Shown here: piece after piece, positions 13,643 through 25,930 of the stretch
Position numbering within the stretch: the first letter of the stretch is position 1
Layout of the letters: each line of letters starts with the position of its first letter
Assembly: GCF_023278565.1 (NCBI RefSeq)
Contig: NC_064672.1
Span: forward strand, 5,890,001-5,954,000
DNA: 64,000 bases
Direction of reading: 5' to 3'
DNA from: Colletotrichum lupini
Lineage: Eukaryota > Ascomycota > Sordariomycetes > Glomerellales > Glomerellaceae
The notes under the pieces: model-generated
Told to the model about the DNA's origin: nothing
Database searches by the model: none
Seen by the model: only the letters and a program-made list of their open reading frames with translations
Position numbers and translations under genes: made by a program

Positions 13643-16414
13643 TCACATTACGATGCAATCCCTTTCCCTCCCACCTTGCGAACTTCCTACAACGCCGCCG
13701 GGTCCCAGCACGCGCCCGCGACCGCCGCCCATACCTGGCCGCGAGGGCGACAGCGGGAATGACGGTCCAGCACCCCCATTGCCTTGTCTATTGACAGGAC
13801 TGCTCGCATGATGGTGAGGGTGCCCAGGAGGTGGTTCATACTTGGCAGCCGCCTGCGCCTGCTCATACGTCGGCGGGGCATCATCCATGCCTTCGTCAGC
13901 CGGCCGATTCACGCCTTGTCGACGAGCAGGAACCGTCGGCGGAACCAGTGGTCGCACCAGCTGCGGCGGTTGCCCAGGCTGCCGACCCGACGTGGGCGGT
14001 ACTGCAGCACTGCTCACATTAGTGCTAGAGTTCCGACGGCTACCGCGAGAAGCAGTCGAGTTGCCATTGCTGTTGCTGCGTGCACCGGTGCCGGTTCGGG
14101 CAGCCTGCCTGTCGGCTGCACGTCTAGTCGTGGGCCCTTGTTGCAATCTGGCCTGCTGCTCGATATACTGCTCGCTAAGCTGACTCTCGCGCCGGCGAGC
14201 CGACTGCTCTGCCCGATGGCGTTGTTCTTCCTCTTCCTGTAACTGAAGCGCGAGGGCAAGATCTCGATCCTCCTGCTCATGATTGGGCGACAGGGGCATC
14301 TCGTCACCTTGCGCCGGAGCCTCGAGATGCTTGTTGCGGCCGCGGCCGGGCACAGTAGTCCAGCCCCCTTCATTGGCACTACTAGTGTCGATTCTCGGTC
14401 GGTTATGGGCATTGTTCCTCGAAGTAGGTTGTCCCCTGGAGTTCCCTTGCGGTTGCTCCCCGCCCACGATCCTGAAATCGCCAGAATAGTATTCCGTGCG
14501 TTCGCCATTCACGTCGGCTAGGGATTCCCAAACAATTTCGTCGTGTGTGGCGTAGCCTGCGTCGGTGACGAGGACCAGGAGTTGCTGTGTAGCAGGGTGC
14601 CTGTACAGCGTTGAAAAGTGATCGTTTCTAAACAGAATGGCAAAAGAGCCGGGCTTCATGGCCTTTGTGATGACCTCGAGTCCAGATGGCGTTAACTGTG
14701 TGGCTGAAGTCTCCAGAAACGCCTTGATCGACTGTATGTCTGAGTATACCAGCTCCTCCTCTTCCGTCAGTTCCCCCAACCTTTCCTGCAGCTCCTCGTC
14801 TCGGAACAGGAGCGTCTGCACGTCTTCAAAAGAGGCGGCCTGGCGCTCAAAAGCAGGGTAAGCCGGATCATTCTTAGTGGGCAGCCACCCGTGGATAAGC
14901 GGAATAGCAAAAGCAGCATAGAGCGCCATCTCTCTAGTGTCTTCGAAGGTTCCAGGAATCAAGTCGTCGCGTTCGGTCGGGTGCAAATGAGTCAAGGAAG
15001 TGCGCTTAAAGGCCTTGATGATTTCAGGCGTGGGAACGAAACGTGGATTCACGTTCATTCCTGTGTGAAGACCCTTCAAAAAGGCATACAACTGAGATAC
15101 ATCAGGCAAAGCTTCTTGTGTTCGCCTCATCAGCTCATCGACGACCGCGTCCAGTAAGTACCCGAGACTGATTTGCTCTCGAGAGCGCAGGACTTCTATC
15201 AAGGCCGTTTCTGATAGAGACGATGGAGTTGTAAGTGTAAGCGCGTTGACCAAGGCAAGAAGAGGGCAAGGGCCATTAGCATTCTGTACGAGGATGGGCG
15301 AAACTCGCGGGTTCTGATCCGCGCTGTGATCGTGCCAACGGACGTTCTTGATCTGGTATGTTTCGGCCTTGCCGTCTACAGGGCGTGGGGGTTGGCGCGG
15401 AGGTTGCTCTTCGTCGTCGTTCCGCGGAGGCAATGCTGGCGCTACCTTGTCGTCGGAGACCTGATCGGGCCTGTCGTGCGTTTGATTCGGCATTTGCGAT
15501 CTGCCCGGCGGAGGGCCAGCGGGCGGCTCGACGTCGATGAGATTCCAATCATCCATAGGCCCGTCTTCGACTGTAGGAGGAGGGATAACGGAAGCGGGGG
15601 CGGGGGCCTTTCCCTTGCCCTTGTTCTGTCCGCCTTCGTCGTCCCAGGCATTCTGGTCTGCAACTGCATCGTTGGGAATGGAGGCTACAGGTAATTCCAG
15701 TGGTTTCTTGCTCTGATTCTCCGGCAAGTCGTCCCATGCCGGTGAGGTAGGTTCTGAGGGGAGCGATAGCAGTGCTGGAGAGGTCGAAATAGCGGGCAAT
15801 TTTGGCTCCTGCGTTGCAGCCCATGCATCGCGCTCAGACTCTCCGCTATTTTGAGTACGCAAAGACTGCTGGGCGCTGGCGGCGGCAGCTCTCTGAGCAT
15901 GCTGGTCGAGGGCAGGTTGCCATGGATTATTACTGATCTCGCCGGTGCTCATCTGCGAGAGCGGCTGCGCCGGAGGCATCGTCGGGGTCCCGTTGGTGGG
16001 CGGTGATGTTGGATTTGAGTCGTCGCGGACTTCCTTGCGCTTGAACGGGTTTGTGTCGGACCGTGAAGGTGGCGCTCCTGGCCGTAATACCAATGGGATC
16101 TCGTTGGACTCGCTTCTTGTCTCGCTGGCGATTTGAGGTTGGTGGCCGTCAACGTCATTCCATACTCCGTTGGTCATCTCGGGGGCCTGTGCCGTGACCC
16201 CGCCGGGCTTCAGAGATTCGGGAACGTCTTGGGGTATTGATTGTTGGTTCAGAGCTGCAGCGCCCCTTTGCTGAGGAGCATCGTCCCAAACACTGTCTAC
16301 GTCGGAAGGAGAATCGGTTGCGCTCCAAAGCTCTTTCCGCATGTCTTCAACCCGCGGGACAGCAGCGTTGGTGTCGAGGGAGGTCTCGTTGGGGACGGGC
16401 TTGCGGGTAACCAT
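13643..16414 (-). CDS. MINDY-family (DUF544/FAM63) Lys48-type deubiquitinase with CaaX end
   Basis: Single exon, 923 residues from the ATG at 16414 (MVTRKPVPNE). The frame is open to another ATG at 16507, but those 31 codons look like leader. The first 360 residues are disordered and rich in P, S, N and W-D motifs. The MINDY catalytic core follows: ILVQNANGPCPLLALVNAL holds the nucleophile Cys383, and NDHFSTLYRH holds the catalytic His599, followed by TDAGYATHDEIVWESL. After the core come a region rich in E, Q and R (LALALQLQEEEEQ, resembling a ubiquitin-interacting motif) and a P/G-rich tail ending in CIVM, a CaaX farnesylation signal. MINDY enzymes trim Lys48-linked polyubiquitin from the distal end. 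Prenylation would place the enzyme on membranes. The long disordered head is typical of filamentous fungal members. Confidence 0.92.
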   Translation of the reverse strand: MVTRKPVPNETSLDTNAAVPRVEDMRKELWSATDSPSDVDSVWDDAPQQRGAAALNQQSIPQDVPESLKPGGVTAQAPEMTNGVWNDVDGHQPQIASETRSESNEIPLVLRPGAPPSRSDTNPFKRKEVRDDSNPTSPPTNGTPTMPPAQPLSQMSTGEISNNPWQPALDQHAQRAAAASAQQSLRTQNSGESERDAWAATQEPKLPAISTSPALLSLPSEPTSPAWDDLPENQSKKPLELPVASIPNDAVADQNAWDDEGGQNKGKGKAPAPASVIPPPTVEDGPMDDWNLIDVEPPAGPPPGRSQMPNQTHDRPDQVSDDKVAPALPPRNDDEEQPPRQPPRPVDGKAETYQIKNVRWHDHSADQNPRVSPILVQNANGPCPLLALVNALTLTTPSSLSETALIEVLRSREQISLGYLLDAVVDELMRRTQEALPDVSQLYAFLKGLHTGMNVNPRFVPTPEIIKAFKRTSLTHLHPTERDDLIPGTFEDTREMALYAAFAIPLIHGWLPTKNDPAYPAFERQAASFEDVQTLLFRDEELQERLGELTEEEELVYSDIQSIKAFLETSATQLTPSGLEVITKAMKPGSFAILFRNDHFSTLYRHPATQQLLVLVTDAGYATHDEIVWESLADVNGERTEYYSGDFRIVGGEQPQGNSRGQPTSRNNAHNRPRIDTSSANEGGWTTVPGRGRNKHLEAPAQGDEMPLSPNHEQEDRDLALALQLQEEEEQRHRAEQSARRRESQLSEQYIEQQARLQQGPTTRRAADRQAARTGTGARSNSNGNSTASRGSRRNSSTNVSSAAVPPTSGRQPGQPPQLVRPLVPPTVPARRQGVNRPADEGMDDAPPTYEQAQAAAKYEPPPGHPHHHASSPVNRQGNGGAGPSFPLSPSRPGMGGGRGRVLGPGGVVGSSQGGRERDCIVM

Positions 16415-18054
16415 GTCGACGAGGGTCCCGAGGTCTCGGACTTGGGTGGTTGTAACGGAATGAATTCGTGAGAGCGGCTGTCGTTCGTCGCAAGCAAATA
16501 GAAGCAACGCGAAATCAGAATATCTTCGATTTAGGCGAAATTCTGCGGCTGGGAGAGCTGCAGATGTGGTCGAGGGTGTTCGGCGAGCGGCTAGGCGTGA
16601 ACGAGGGCGTAGGTGAAGGTGAGATTGAAGGTCCAGTGGGTGTCGTCATTCGTAGTGGGCTGTGAATAGAAACCTCTCAATTATTGCACTGGAAGCGATC
16701 AGCGGCCAACAAGAGACAATCGACCAACGGCAATACCGGAACCGTTTGGCAGAATGGGTAATCAAACGGCAGGCTCTTGAAGCCCGGTGTATCCCGAACG
16801 CTGTGAAATACAGGCTGCCGAAAAGGATGAAGCCAAATGTCTGGAGGTTGCAGGAAAGAGAGTCTGAGGAACCTTGGAACGGAACTTGCTGGGAAGCCAA
16901 AAGAGCACCTCAATGGGAGCCAAGACCAGCCTGCAGCAGCTGCGGCGGCAACGAGCAAGCAGTGGCCCTGACAAGGTACCTGTGCTAGTGCAGACACTGG
17001 ACGAATACACCAGGAGCATCACTGCACTGTATTCGTACACCTCAGCAGCCGTCGTAACGGAGAAAGCCCACGCAACCCGTCGGGACGCAAGCACACGGCG
17101 CAACGCTCGCGGATTGCGGGCGGGCACGCACATGGAAGTGGCGGTGCGCCTTACACTTTCAGGTTTCGCTCCTTCCAAAATCCCCCACCACCACCTCCTC
17201 CCAAGTTTGAGGTACCTTAACTGGAGAGGTACAGGTACTCCGTAAGGTAGGTACTTCTACTCGTATTTGGGAACGTACTGCTGACTTGACGTCTTTTTTC
17301 GTCCCGGATCCCCCATCTCTTCTAGAGACTCTTCCCGCCAACCTCTTCCCCAGCACTGCACCTCGACGTTTAGAACTAGGACCCGACAATTTCATCTCGC
17401 ACATCACTTGACTGGATGGAAGGGATGCCAAAGGAACTGCGCAAGAGTTGGGACAAACGCTTCTCAGCACCTACCACTGCTGCCTCGAATCCCTGATACT
17501 GGGTTTTCAGCAAGGCATGGACCTCAACAACACCATCCGCCTTGCTTCACCACCAACTCCGTACCATCGCCTCTCCGCTGCGGCACGACCAAGTGGGCCC
17601 CTGGACGCAGACCCGGCGCGGCACAAGCACCTCGACTTACGCGGACAGGGTACCGCAGCTGCCACCAGAAGCTCTCCCGCAGTCTGTAGAGCGCTGAAGG
17701 CATGGTGAGAAGACATACACCTGCGGCAAAGAGCCAGCGGCAATTCCACCATGCTCGTTGACTGGCCCTGGCAAGACTTCGCCCCGTGGGAATATCCTTA
17801 GATACCTCCTCGAGTCGCTTACCGACTACACAAAGCGGAATCGCCAGGCAACAGCATACATGCAGGAATCATATGAGACCTACCTACTACAACATAGCAA
17901 AGCATTGCAGCTCGCATAGGGCCAAAATGTCACGGGCCAATGGCCACCATCATTGGAAGATAAGACAAGGGCGATGATATTCTGCCAGCACCTGCCGATA
18001 TCCCGCCACCAAGTGTAGCTGCGGCCGCTCCTGCCTCCGACCACGGAGCCTAGC
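16415..18054. other. Gene-free region upstream of the deubiquitinase gene
   Basis: About 1.6 kb with only short ORFs (up to about 140 codons) without domains. It contains one TACGGAGTA-type nonamer at 17236-17244, inside a stretch with repeated GGTA/GTAC steps (ACAGGTACTCC, AAGGTAGGTAC). Toward 18,000 it runs into a TACC/TACT microsatellite and then the RIP block. Confidence 0.45.
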
Positions 18055-18121
18055 TACCTATACCCACCTACTTACCTACCTACTTACCTACCTACTTACC
18101 TACCTACCTATTTATTTATTT
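18055..18121. repeat. TACC/TACT tetranucleotide microsatellite
   Basis: This is a run of CTACCTA and CTTACCTAC units that turns into TTTA units as it meets the RIP-type DNA. It marks the left edge of the TA-rich block. Confidence 0.75.
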
Positions 18122-20830
18122 ATAACTACTACTTCGTCGACCTTACCGTCGCTACTACTACCGCTACTACTAATTAAAACTATTCCTAACGTTAATATAC
18201 TATAAGAAGAGAATAATTACGAAGTTAACGATCCTTTTATTTATTAATATACCGTTAATTATAATAATTATAGTTATATAGAGTACGACTATTTACTTTA
18301 TAATTAGCGCTTCTCTAACCTACTTAAGGCTAGAATAGTACTTAACGAGGCTATTTATAAAGCTAGCTTTGCGGTCCGAATTATTTAATATAAACCCTTT
18401 ACTAAGGTACTAACTACCGTTACTTATTACTATACTTATAGCCCGCGTTATAATTAAAAATAGTAACGCCTCGTAGAGTTAACCTACTTAAATAAGCGTC
18501 GCAAATCCTTAACCTCGTTTATAAACTACTATTAGTAAATCGTTACTAGCCTTTTAAGCGGCAACTAGCTCTTCTGTCCCGTTATTAGTACCTTCCGTAA
18601 CTACTATAACTACTTATTTAATAATACTAACGCTTTTACGTATTACCGCTACGCGCTACTATATAATAAAAAGGACTAAATTGTTAATTAATAGAATAAG
18701 GGCATTCGACCTATTTAAATCCTTTCGAGCCTCCGATCGGAAAGTAGTAATTATAATAGTATCGTCAACCGCGATATACTTAATATACTAGCTACTTACT
18801 ACTATAATAAATTAGGTAGCAGATCCCTTATTAAGTAATTATTTAACTAATTACGCAATTCTATAAAATACTAATACCGCTTTTAACGTAATAACGCGGG
18901 CTATATTATAAGCTTATTTATCGTACTTACTACCGCGATTTCCCTATTTTAATAACATCCGGATATTCTATTAATAAATTCTATATATAAAACTAATCGA
19001 TTTAATATACCGCTATTTAATATCTATAGAGCTACGAACGATAGTTATACTTTTTAAGTCGCGAGCTGTTTTTTATTTAGTAAAAAGGAAGCTAACTATT
19101 ATTAAGCTATTAACTAGCTATTAGTATTACTCCGGGCCTACGAAATTCCCTTTTTATAAGTTACGTATATAGATCGCGAGATTGCTCTACTTAACGCCCT
19201 TAATAATAATACCTAATTTAAAGTAATACTATATATACTCTACCGCTAGTACGTTAACCTTAATATACTAATTAAGACCCGGTACTACTTCGGCCCAGCT
19301 ACGAGGGACGAGACTAGTATTATTATACATAACCCTTACTTTTAGTAATTCCTTACGGATTAGAGTAATCTCCTCTATAGCGAATTAATAGCTATATACC
19401 GCGACTAATTATTTAAATTTAAAACTACTAAGTACCCTGCGGTAGTAATTAATTATGTTATTAATACTTAGCTCAAGCCGTAGTATAAAAAAATCGTACT
19501 TACTTAGGTTAACTAAATTAAGTACTTCGGTTATATAACTACGTTAATTATCGAATCCTTATACGCGAGTATTAAAGTACGAATTTATTATTATACGGGC
19601 GACCTTAAAGCCGTATTTAATGAATTAGTTATTTTTTAAGTAAGTTAAGCGGCTATAATTAGCGCTTACTAAACCCGTCGCTAGGCTAAGGTATTAAGCA
19701 CTACTACGGGATTATTTTAAAAAAAAGTCCATACGTATATATATTATAATACCCTTAGGCACCTCTTATAAGAACTCCGTACGCTAAGTAAATAACTAAA
19801 TTTAGGTTTATATAAAAAGCCGTTAAGAGAGTACGTACCCTACTTAATTCGAACTACTTATAAGCTACTTTACCGCTACGTCCTTTAGTAATATACTAAG
19901 GACGGTACTTTAATATTACTAAAAGAGATCTACTTATACTAGTTCTAGTAACGCTTAGAGCCTATTATTAATAATAGTACTTTTACCCCCCTACTCGATC
20001 CCCTATAAGTCCGAGGTAAGGGTCGCCTATAGGGCTTTATAGCGGGTATTATAGTAATTATAGCGGGTACTAAGGCGTTTAAATTAAAAAAGCTAGCGGT
20101 CGATCTAAGTACCTCCTCTAGATAAGAGCCCTTTGCGTTTAAATATAAAAAAGCTACTAAATGCGCAAAAGTAGTACTTATACTAATACTATTACTATTA
20201 ACGGCATCTTTAGTACTAAGTAAGGCTACCTTTACTTAACGAGGCCTCGAGATTATATATAATTTTAATACGTACGAGCCTAGTATAAAGATATAGCAGG
20301 GGTATTAACGAGCTATTACTAACGAAGTAATTAACGTAGTTAACGGTAATATAATTAATCTTATAGGGGCTCCTCGGCCGCTAATACTTATAAAGTCGCG
20401 ATCTTAATTAACTAGTAATCTTACGTAATTAGACGTATTATAGGATCTAGCTAACGAGGATTATACTTACGATATTAATCTTATAATAAAAAGCGAGATA
20501 GATAGACTTATTAATAAGTATAAGGCTAAAGTAAAGGACGAGGCTAAAATAAAAGAAGTCGCTAAATTACGGGCTATAGGCTATACGAAGTAATTAATAA
20601 TTAATTAGGTAGTTAATTAGGTAGTTAATTAGGCAGTTAATTAGGCAGTCAATTAGGTAGTTAATTAAATAGTTAATTAAGTAGTTAATTAGGCTAATTC
20701 GTTAATTACCGTACTTTTTACTAAAATAATTTAATTAATTATAAGTTAATTAACGGCCTCTAATTAGCTTAACTTATTCGAATGCTAACTACGCAGAGCC
20801 TAGCTTATATATATACCCGAGACCGGCGGT
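18110..20830. mobile_element. RIP-degraded repeat block, class not identified
   Basis: About 2.7 kb of DNA dominated by TA, TAGC and CGA steps, with very little CA or TG, the same texture as the two retrotransposon blocks at the window ends. No ORF survives. I could not find the 202-bp LTR or its reverse complement here, so it is not an obvious copy of that family. Some forward stretches near 20440-20590 read as lysine/glutamate-rich sequence (about EIDRLINKYKAKVKDEAK), but I do not recognise it. It may be a different transposon or a duplicated gene inactivated by RIP. Composition returns to normal near 20830. Confidence 0.6.
20601..20696 (+). repeat. 12-bp minisatellite, about eight units
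   Basis: Tandem units of TTAATTAGGTAG with variants (AGGCAG, AAATAG, AAGTAG). Differences between units are G/A or C/T changes, so RIP or drift acted after the array formed. It lies inside the RIP block, about 130 bp from its right edge. Confidence 0.85.
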
Positions 20831-23800
20831 CGTATAGCGGCCGTAGCCACACTTAGTAGCAGAATAGCGGCAGCTGGTGGCAGAATATCATCGCCCTAAG
20901 ACAAACCACAACTCGTACACATGGGGATTCTTTAGCGGACATGGCAAATTTCGGTACACGCATGGTGACGACGACAATGGCCATGAACCATTCGCAGCTG
21001 TCTTCGATAATTTCACGTTAATAAGTACAAAACTATCGGGTAAGATGGCACAGCCTGTCGCCGAAAGCTTGCGCGTCCACTCGATCAGCACGCGCGCAGT
21101 ACACCGCCAGCCACCCGCCTGCTGTCTGATGCTCAGTGAACGGCATTGCGATACCGAGATACGACTGGGCAGCAAATGAAAGAGCCGTCCTCGTCGATCC
21201 ATGCCTACATCTACAGCTTGACGCAGACGGCCGAGACCAGATTGAATCAATCATCATGGAACATCCAGAGACAACAGGTGGAAAATAGAAAAAAGCAAGA
21301 AACGGTACCCTTGAAAAGAAGTGCCCGCGCCGTTACCCAGTGGGGTAGACTTGTGGCGTCTACAGCTTCAGCCACACACTAGACGGTACGTACTCCCGAC
21401 TCCCATGGGTGCTCCCCGCGCAATGACGCAGCCCGCCGTCCGGTGCTCCGTGCCCGTGACTCTAACGGACAGGGACAGACCCCGCCTCTCCGTCCAACAC
21501 CAACGCCTCCGCCGTCTAGCTGCGTGAAGTGCCCACGATGCCTTAACAGCCAGCTGTTAGTTGGTGACGCCTCACCAGTTAGTGTCAAAGCTATGTTCGC
21601 TCGGAGGCTTGTATACGCGCATACAGCCCACCCACAGTTCACACAACCCTCAGCCCTTTTTGCAACTCGTCAAGGCCCGAGCCTCCGTTTCAAGACGGGG
21701 TCAAAGACGGGGGACACGCCGGCTGCTACCACAAGGCCTTATGGCCCATGGGAGTCGCCGACGCTGTACGTCCAGCTTTGGGAACCTCCTTACCGAGGTT
21801 TCCTACCATTGACGAGGCAGGCCACGGCAGGCGTACATGAGAGGAGACCCCCCCCCTTCGAAGCATGAATCTCGTTCGGAGCATTATGGGTGGCTTTACT
21901 AACATTAAGGCCATCGTTTAAGCCTGTGAACCTTGTTCCGGGAATCAATGTCGCTCGATTTTATCTCGATTTCCGATCTCACCTCCACCCTAAGTCCACT
22001 CTTTCCCTCGGCACTGCATCTCTCTCGAACATGCCCCATAGAGCCCGTTCGTGGCCGCATGGGACGGTTTGACGCTAGATGAGGAGAGTTTTAACGCATC
22101 TGCCTCCTTTTGCTTACTCGGACACGCCAAATTGCAAAGTTCTTACATTGACACCTTTCCATCCTTCCATTATGCTTGGCATCAATTCATCTCTTACTCT
22201 TACTCATATACATCAAGATGAGCCTCACGGTATCAACTAGAAATGCTCTCTCTTGAGTAGTGTCCCGACTTGGGGTTGCAAAGAGTTTTTAGTCAACAGA
22301 GGCCTCGATATAACAGTGTGAACTTTAAACAAACCTTTTCCCACTTTGAGTCCTGTACAAAGTAATGGTCTTCCTCTCATTTCAACCCTTGATAACCGGG
22401 CATATCCCGACAATTGCCCTCCTCTCCAGCGCCTGGAGCCCAGCATGCTCCCCATGGCTGTCAGGACTAGAGACTTGCGAGGCCCAGGAGTCACGAGACC
22501 AACTTTGCCCTGCTCCGAGTCCGGGGTCGAAAGATTGTGACCAATTAGCTAGCCCTACCTACTTTTTCGGGTATTTTCCTCTCGGGAAGCAAGGCACAAG
22601 TCTGAGGTGTCGCTCTCGGAGCAGTCGATGACCCGGCGGCCGGAAGGATAGGGACAGGTTGGAAGACGGCGGGCGGCATCAATCACGACGGCAGTCGATC
22701 CATTCCCAAAGTATTCACGTGGCATCCACAGACCTTTGGCGTTCTAGGGGTAAATATCTATAGTAAGATCTTGGATTTGAGATGTGAGATAATTCGGCAC
22801 ACTTGTCGCTCACGTTTCTTCGCCGATGGCGTCGTTATATGAGTAAAGCTAAGCAACCACATAGATCATTCTGTCAATGTAGGCATTATCAGAGGTGGCG
22901 CCTTCTATATCTCGTGAAGATACGCTCTGCCCTTCTTGTGGGTACATCGCAGATGCCCATAGGTAACGTCCCGGCGGTCCGGTTCCGGGAGATATTTACC
23001 TTTGAGGCGTGCAGAACTTACTACCGACGCCGCTTTGTGCCGAGATCTCTTCTCCGGGATCAACGGCAGCACGGTCAGCTGTCAAAGTATCACTAAAAAG
23101 AGATCGCTAACGGGAGCTCTGGTGGCGGATTTGTAGAAGGGGTTTTAAGAGAATCAAACCATCCAACTCAATTCATGCCGCTTGCTATACTGAAACCTCG
23201 TGAGAAAAGCTTTGTCGCGATAGTCCTGACATGCGATGATCCAAGAGACCAACTAACGCTTACACAGCTACACAGCACGATATTTGATTATATCATCGAG
23301 AGAGTGTTATCAAAGAAAAACGGAGGGGGGGGGGGGGGCGGGAAACAAGCTCGATAATTGTCCTTGATCTCTGACGAAGGCCGAGATATGAGATATTTCG
23401 GGCGCAGTAGTGACTCTCGGGAATTGATCAATCAATCACCTCAACTCGCTCGGGACATCTTGCTCTCCCAAGAGGGTCTAGCAGCAAAAGAAATCGCGTT
23501 TCCCTTCGCTTCCGTCGTCGCCGTGAAAGATGCATGAAACGGCTGTAGCTTCTTCTTACTATGCGGTCCCCAAGTGACACTGCTATAGCACTGGCGCACG
23601 ACTAAGTTCTGGGGAAAGCATCCAAATTTCATTAGCCCGCTATCTTTCCTCGAGACTCTGGATCTGCGCCCTGGATTTGATGAGACAGGCATAGAGAGAA
23701 GACGCGCACGTCTGGGCTCCGACTCGCAGCTCAAATTGTACATTATGTCGCCCACTGTAATGTCGGAATGAAACAACTCTGGATTGCCCTTCCGAAGAGG

Positions 23801-24113
23801 CGTCTCTTCATCTCACAGTATATTTCTGGCAGTATTTTGCTAAACATTAGGTAGGTTAGGTATCTGAGAACTCGACACAAGTTACTCATTCATAGTACCC
23901 AGTACATCATCAACATAACCACCCCAAAAAGATGCAAGTCCCACAGCAAAACAAGCCGGTGGCTTCAAACCAACCGAATTTCTCACTTCAAGCAAAATTT
24001 GACATGGCCTCTCAGCCAGAATCACCAGAACACGAAATCAGTGCAAAACAAAACAGAACAGATGCAAAAGAACAGCTCTCAACCGAACGTATGGACTCTA
24101 ACCACTGAAGAAC
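20831..24113. other. Gene-free region of normal composition
   Basis: About 3.3 kb with no ORF that shows a domain, a codon pattern or a plausible splice chain. It contains a run of 14 G at 23325-23338. It could hold non-coding transcripts or remains of old genes, but I see nothing I can name. Confidence 0.45.
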
Positions 24114-24186
24114 TCCCCGAGGTGGGCTCGAACCACCAACCTCCAGATTAACAGTCTGACGCGCTAGCCAATTGTGCTATCGGGGA
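24114..24186 (-). tRNA. tRNA-Asn (anticodon GTT)
   Basis: 73-nt intronless cloverleaf on the minus strand. The acceptor stem is TCCCCGA with TCGGGGA, the D-arm holds GCAC...GCGC, the anticodon stem TCAGA/TCTGG encloses loop CTGTTAA with GTT, and the T-arm is GGTGG TTCGAGC CCACC. The internal A box (TAGCACAATTGG) and B box (GGTTCGAGCCC) for RNA polymerase III are intact. CCA is not encoded, as usual in eukaryotes. Confidence 0.95.
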
Positions 24187-24804
24187 TAGTTGAGGAGGGA
24201 AGCTTGCTGGAGCTCCTGGTTGAGGGTCCGACGATGTTGTGGGGGTTAAGAGACAAGTCGAGCACATCGTGTGAATCTGTGGGCAGCAAAGGGCCGACGC
24301 CGACCGACTTAGGCGAAGTTTGGGGTTGTGGATCACTGCGAGAAAGGGACCTCCACTTCAGCAAGGTGCGGGACAGGTCAGACATGGGTTGAAGAAAAGA
24401 GAGGCAGTAATCATGATAGTCCGGGTAATATGTCGATTCTTGATCTGCGATGGGAGGGTGAGAGGGTGAGAGACAAAAAGGCATCTCAGGGCGTGAAGAG
24501 GGGAAGGAATATATGAAAAGAACACTGCATCTGCATCGCAAAGGACGACAGATGAACGAAGAAGGGGACCAAAGGCAGAAAGAAAATGCCCGACGCGGAG
24601 TTTCCCAACAATGCTATGAATCTCAAAGAGTTCTCCCCAGAAAACGCCAAACGGAGAAAAAGTGAAGCGGGCGCGTCTCTCAGCTTCTCCGAGCTCCCTT
24701 TCCATTTCATACAAAGCCTTTGCCTCCTCCCCCACCTCCCTCATCCGCTCTATTCCTCTTAAAGATGTAATCACCAGACAGACAGATCCCCCTAAACGCA
24801 TTAA
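24187..24804. other. Intergenic, nothing seen
   Basis: This holds the 5' flank of the tRNA gene and the 3' flank of the J-protein gene. The minus-strand ORF at 24358-24801 lacks any domain and is rated as chance. Confidence 0.45.
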
Positions 24805-25930
24805 TTACCTGCCCACACGGAACGTCTCCAGCCTCTTGCACGAAGGCATCTCGAACTCGTCCGCCCTGCGCATCTTATCCGGGTCCTGGAAGAACCACCC
24901 GCTCGCCGCATCGTACATCCTCTGCCTCGCCATCATCTCATTCTCGCACTCGAACCGCAGCGTCCTGACCAGGTTGTTCTCCGCCGTCTGGTCCAGCTGG
25001 CTGAGCTTCCCCTTGGAAAACGACTCAACCTCCTTGGGGTTAACAAAATACTTGACGTTAAGCTTGGGCGTCGTCCGCCCCAGCGTGTAGGCGCCCTTGG
25101 GGTTGTCGTAGACGATGCTCGGCGTCGCGGGGCCGCCACCGCTAAAGAGGCTGGAGATGAGCGGGAAGACAAAGAGAAGCAGGATCGGGAGCAGGCCCAT
25201 GAGCGTCGAGAGCCCGCCTCCTTCTTGCTCCGTCGCCTCGCGCGGTCTCCTCCGCGGCCGCGCTCCGCCGAACTGGTGTACCCTGAAACCCGGACCGCCG
25301 CCAAAGTTGAACACGAACTGAGGTCCCGTATCGAAACCTGCGCGCCATCATTAGCTTCATCGCCCAGTCTCTCGAAATGGTTTCATTCTTACCTCCGCCT
25401 CCGAAAGGTCCACCACCAAACCCACCACCGCCAAAGAAGCGCTGGAACATCTCCTCAGGCGTCATCTCCTCCATCCCACCACCACCGCCGCCACCACCAC
25501 CTCCTCCCCCTCCGCCGCCTTGCCGCCTACCAAATCCACTAAACGGGTTCTGCGCCTGTGCCTGCCCAAATCTCGAATCGGGGTCCGTACCGAACCGGTC
25601 AAACTTTTCGCGCTTCTCCTTGTCACCCAGCACGCTAAACGCGCGGCTGACCATCTTGAAGGCCTCGTCAGCGTGCTCGTGGCCGTTCTTGTCCGGGTGG
25701 GTCAGGAGCGACTGCTTGCGGTACGCCTTCTTGATCTCGCTCTCCGTCACCGTCGTCTTCACCTCCTCAAGGCCGAGGATGTCGTAAAAGGCCGTCGGCG
25801 AGCATTTCCGGATCCGCAGGACGGCGGCTTTTTGGTCGACCGTGTAGGCGCGGGCCTGGTTACCCTGGTTGTGCTCGCGGTTGCGGGCGCCGCCGCCTGA
25901 GTCGGCGCCCGAGGCTGTTGCGCTCGGCAT
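24805..25930 (-). CDS. Membrane-anchored DnaJ protein of the Hlj1/DNAJB12 type, two exons
   Basis: Exons 25930-25393 and 25337-24805 encode 356 residues. The intron starts GTAAGA, has branch GCTAAT and ends CGCAG. The J domain lies at about 46-112 with the HPD triad at 78-80 (LLTHPDKNG), which stimulates Hsp70 ATPase. It is followed by a G/F-rich linker with an unbroken run of 15 glycines, a single membrane helix (GLLPILLLFVFPLISSLF) and a C-terminal DUF1977-type domain (TPSIVYDNPKGAYTLGRTTP, then VKYFVNPKEVESFSKG). Known relatives sit in the ER membrane with the J domain in the cytosol and help degrade misfolded membrane proteins. It is divergent from the Aim19-like gene (749 bp apart). The poly-Gly tract, coded by GGN repeats, is likely length-variable. 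Confidence 0.92.

Noticed and set aside
18122..19760. Long forward frame in the RIP block as a decayed gene
   Set aside because: TAA/TAG stops occur every 15-20 codons and the missing TGA is expected in TG-poor RIP DNA, so the readable frame is not significant by eye.
25377..25787. Proline-rich forward ORF of 136 codons
   Set aside because: It is the opposite strand of the glycine run in the J-protein gene.
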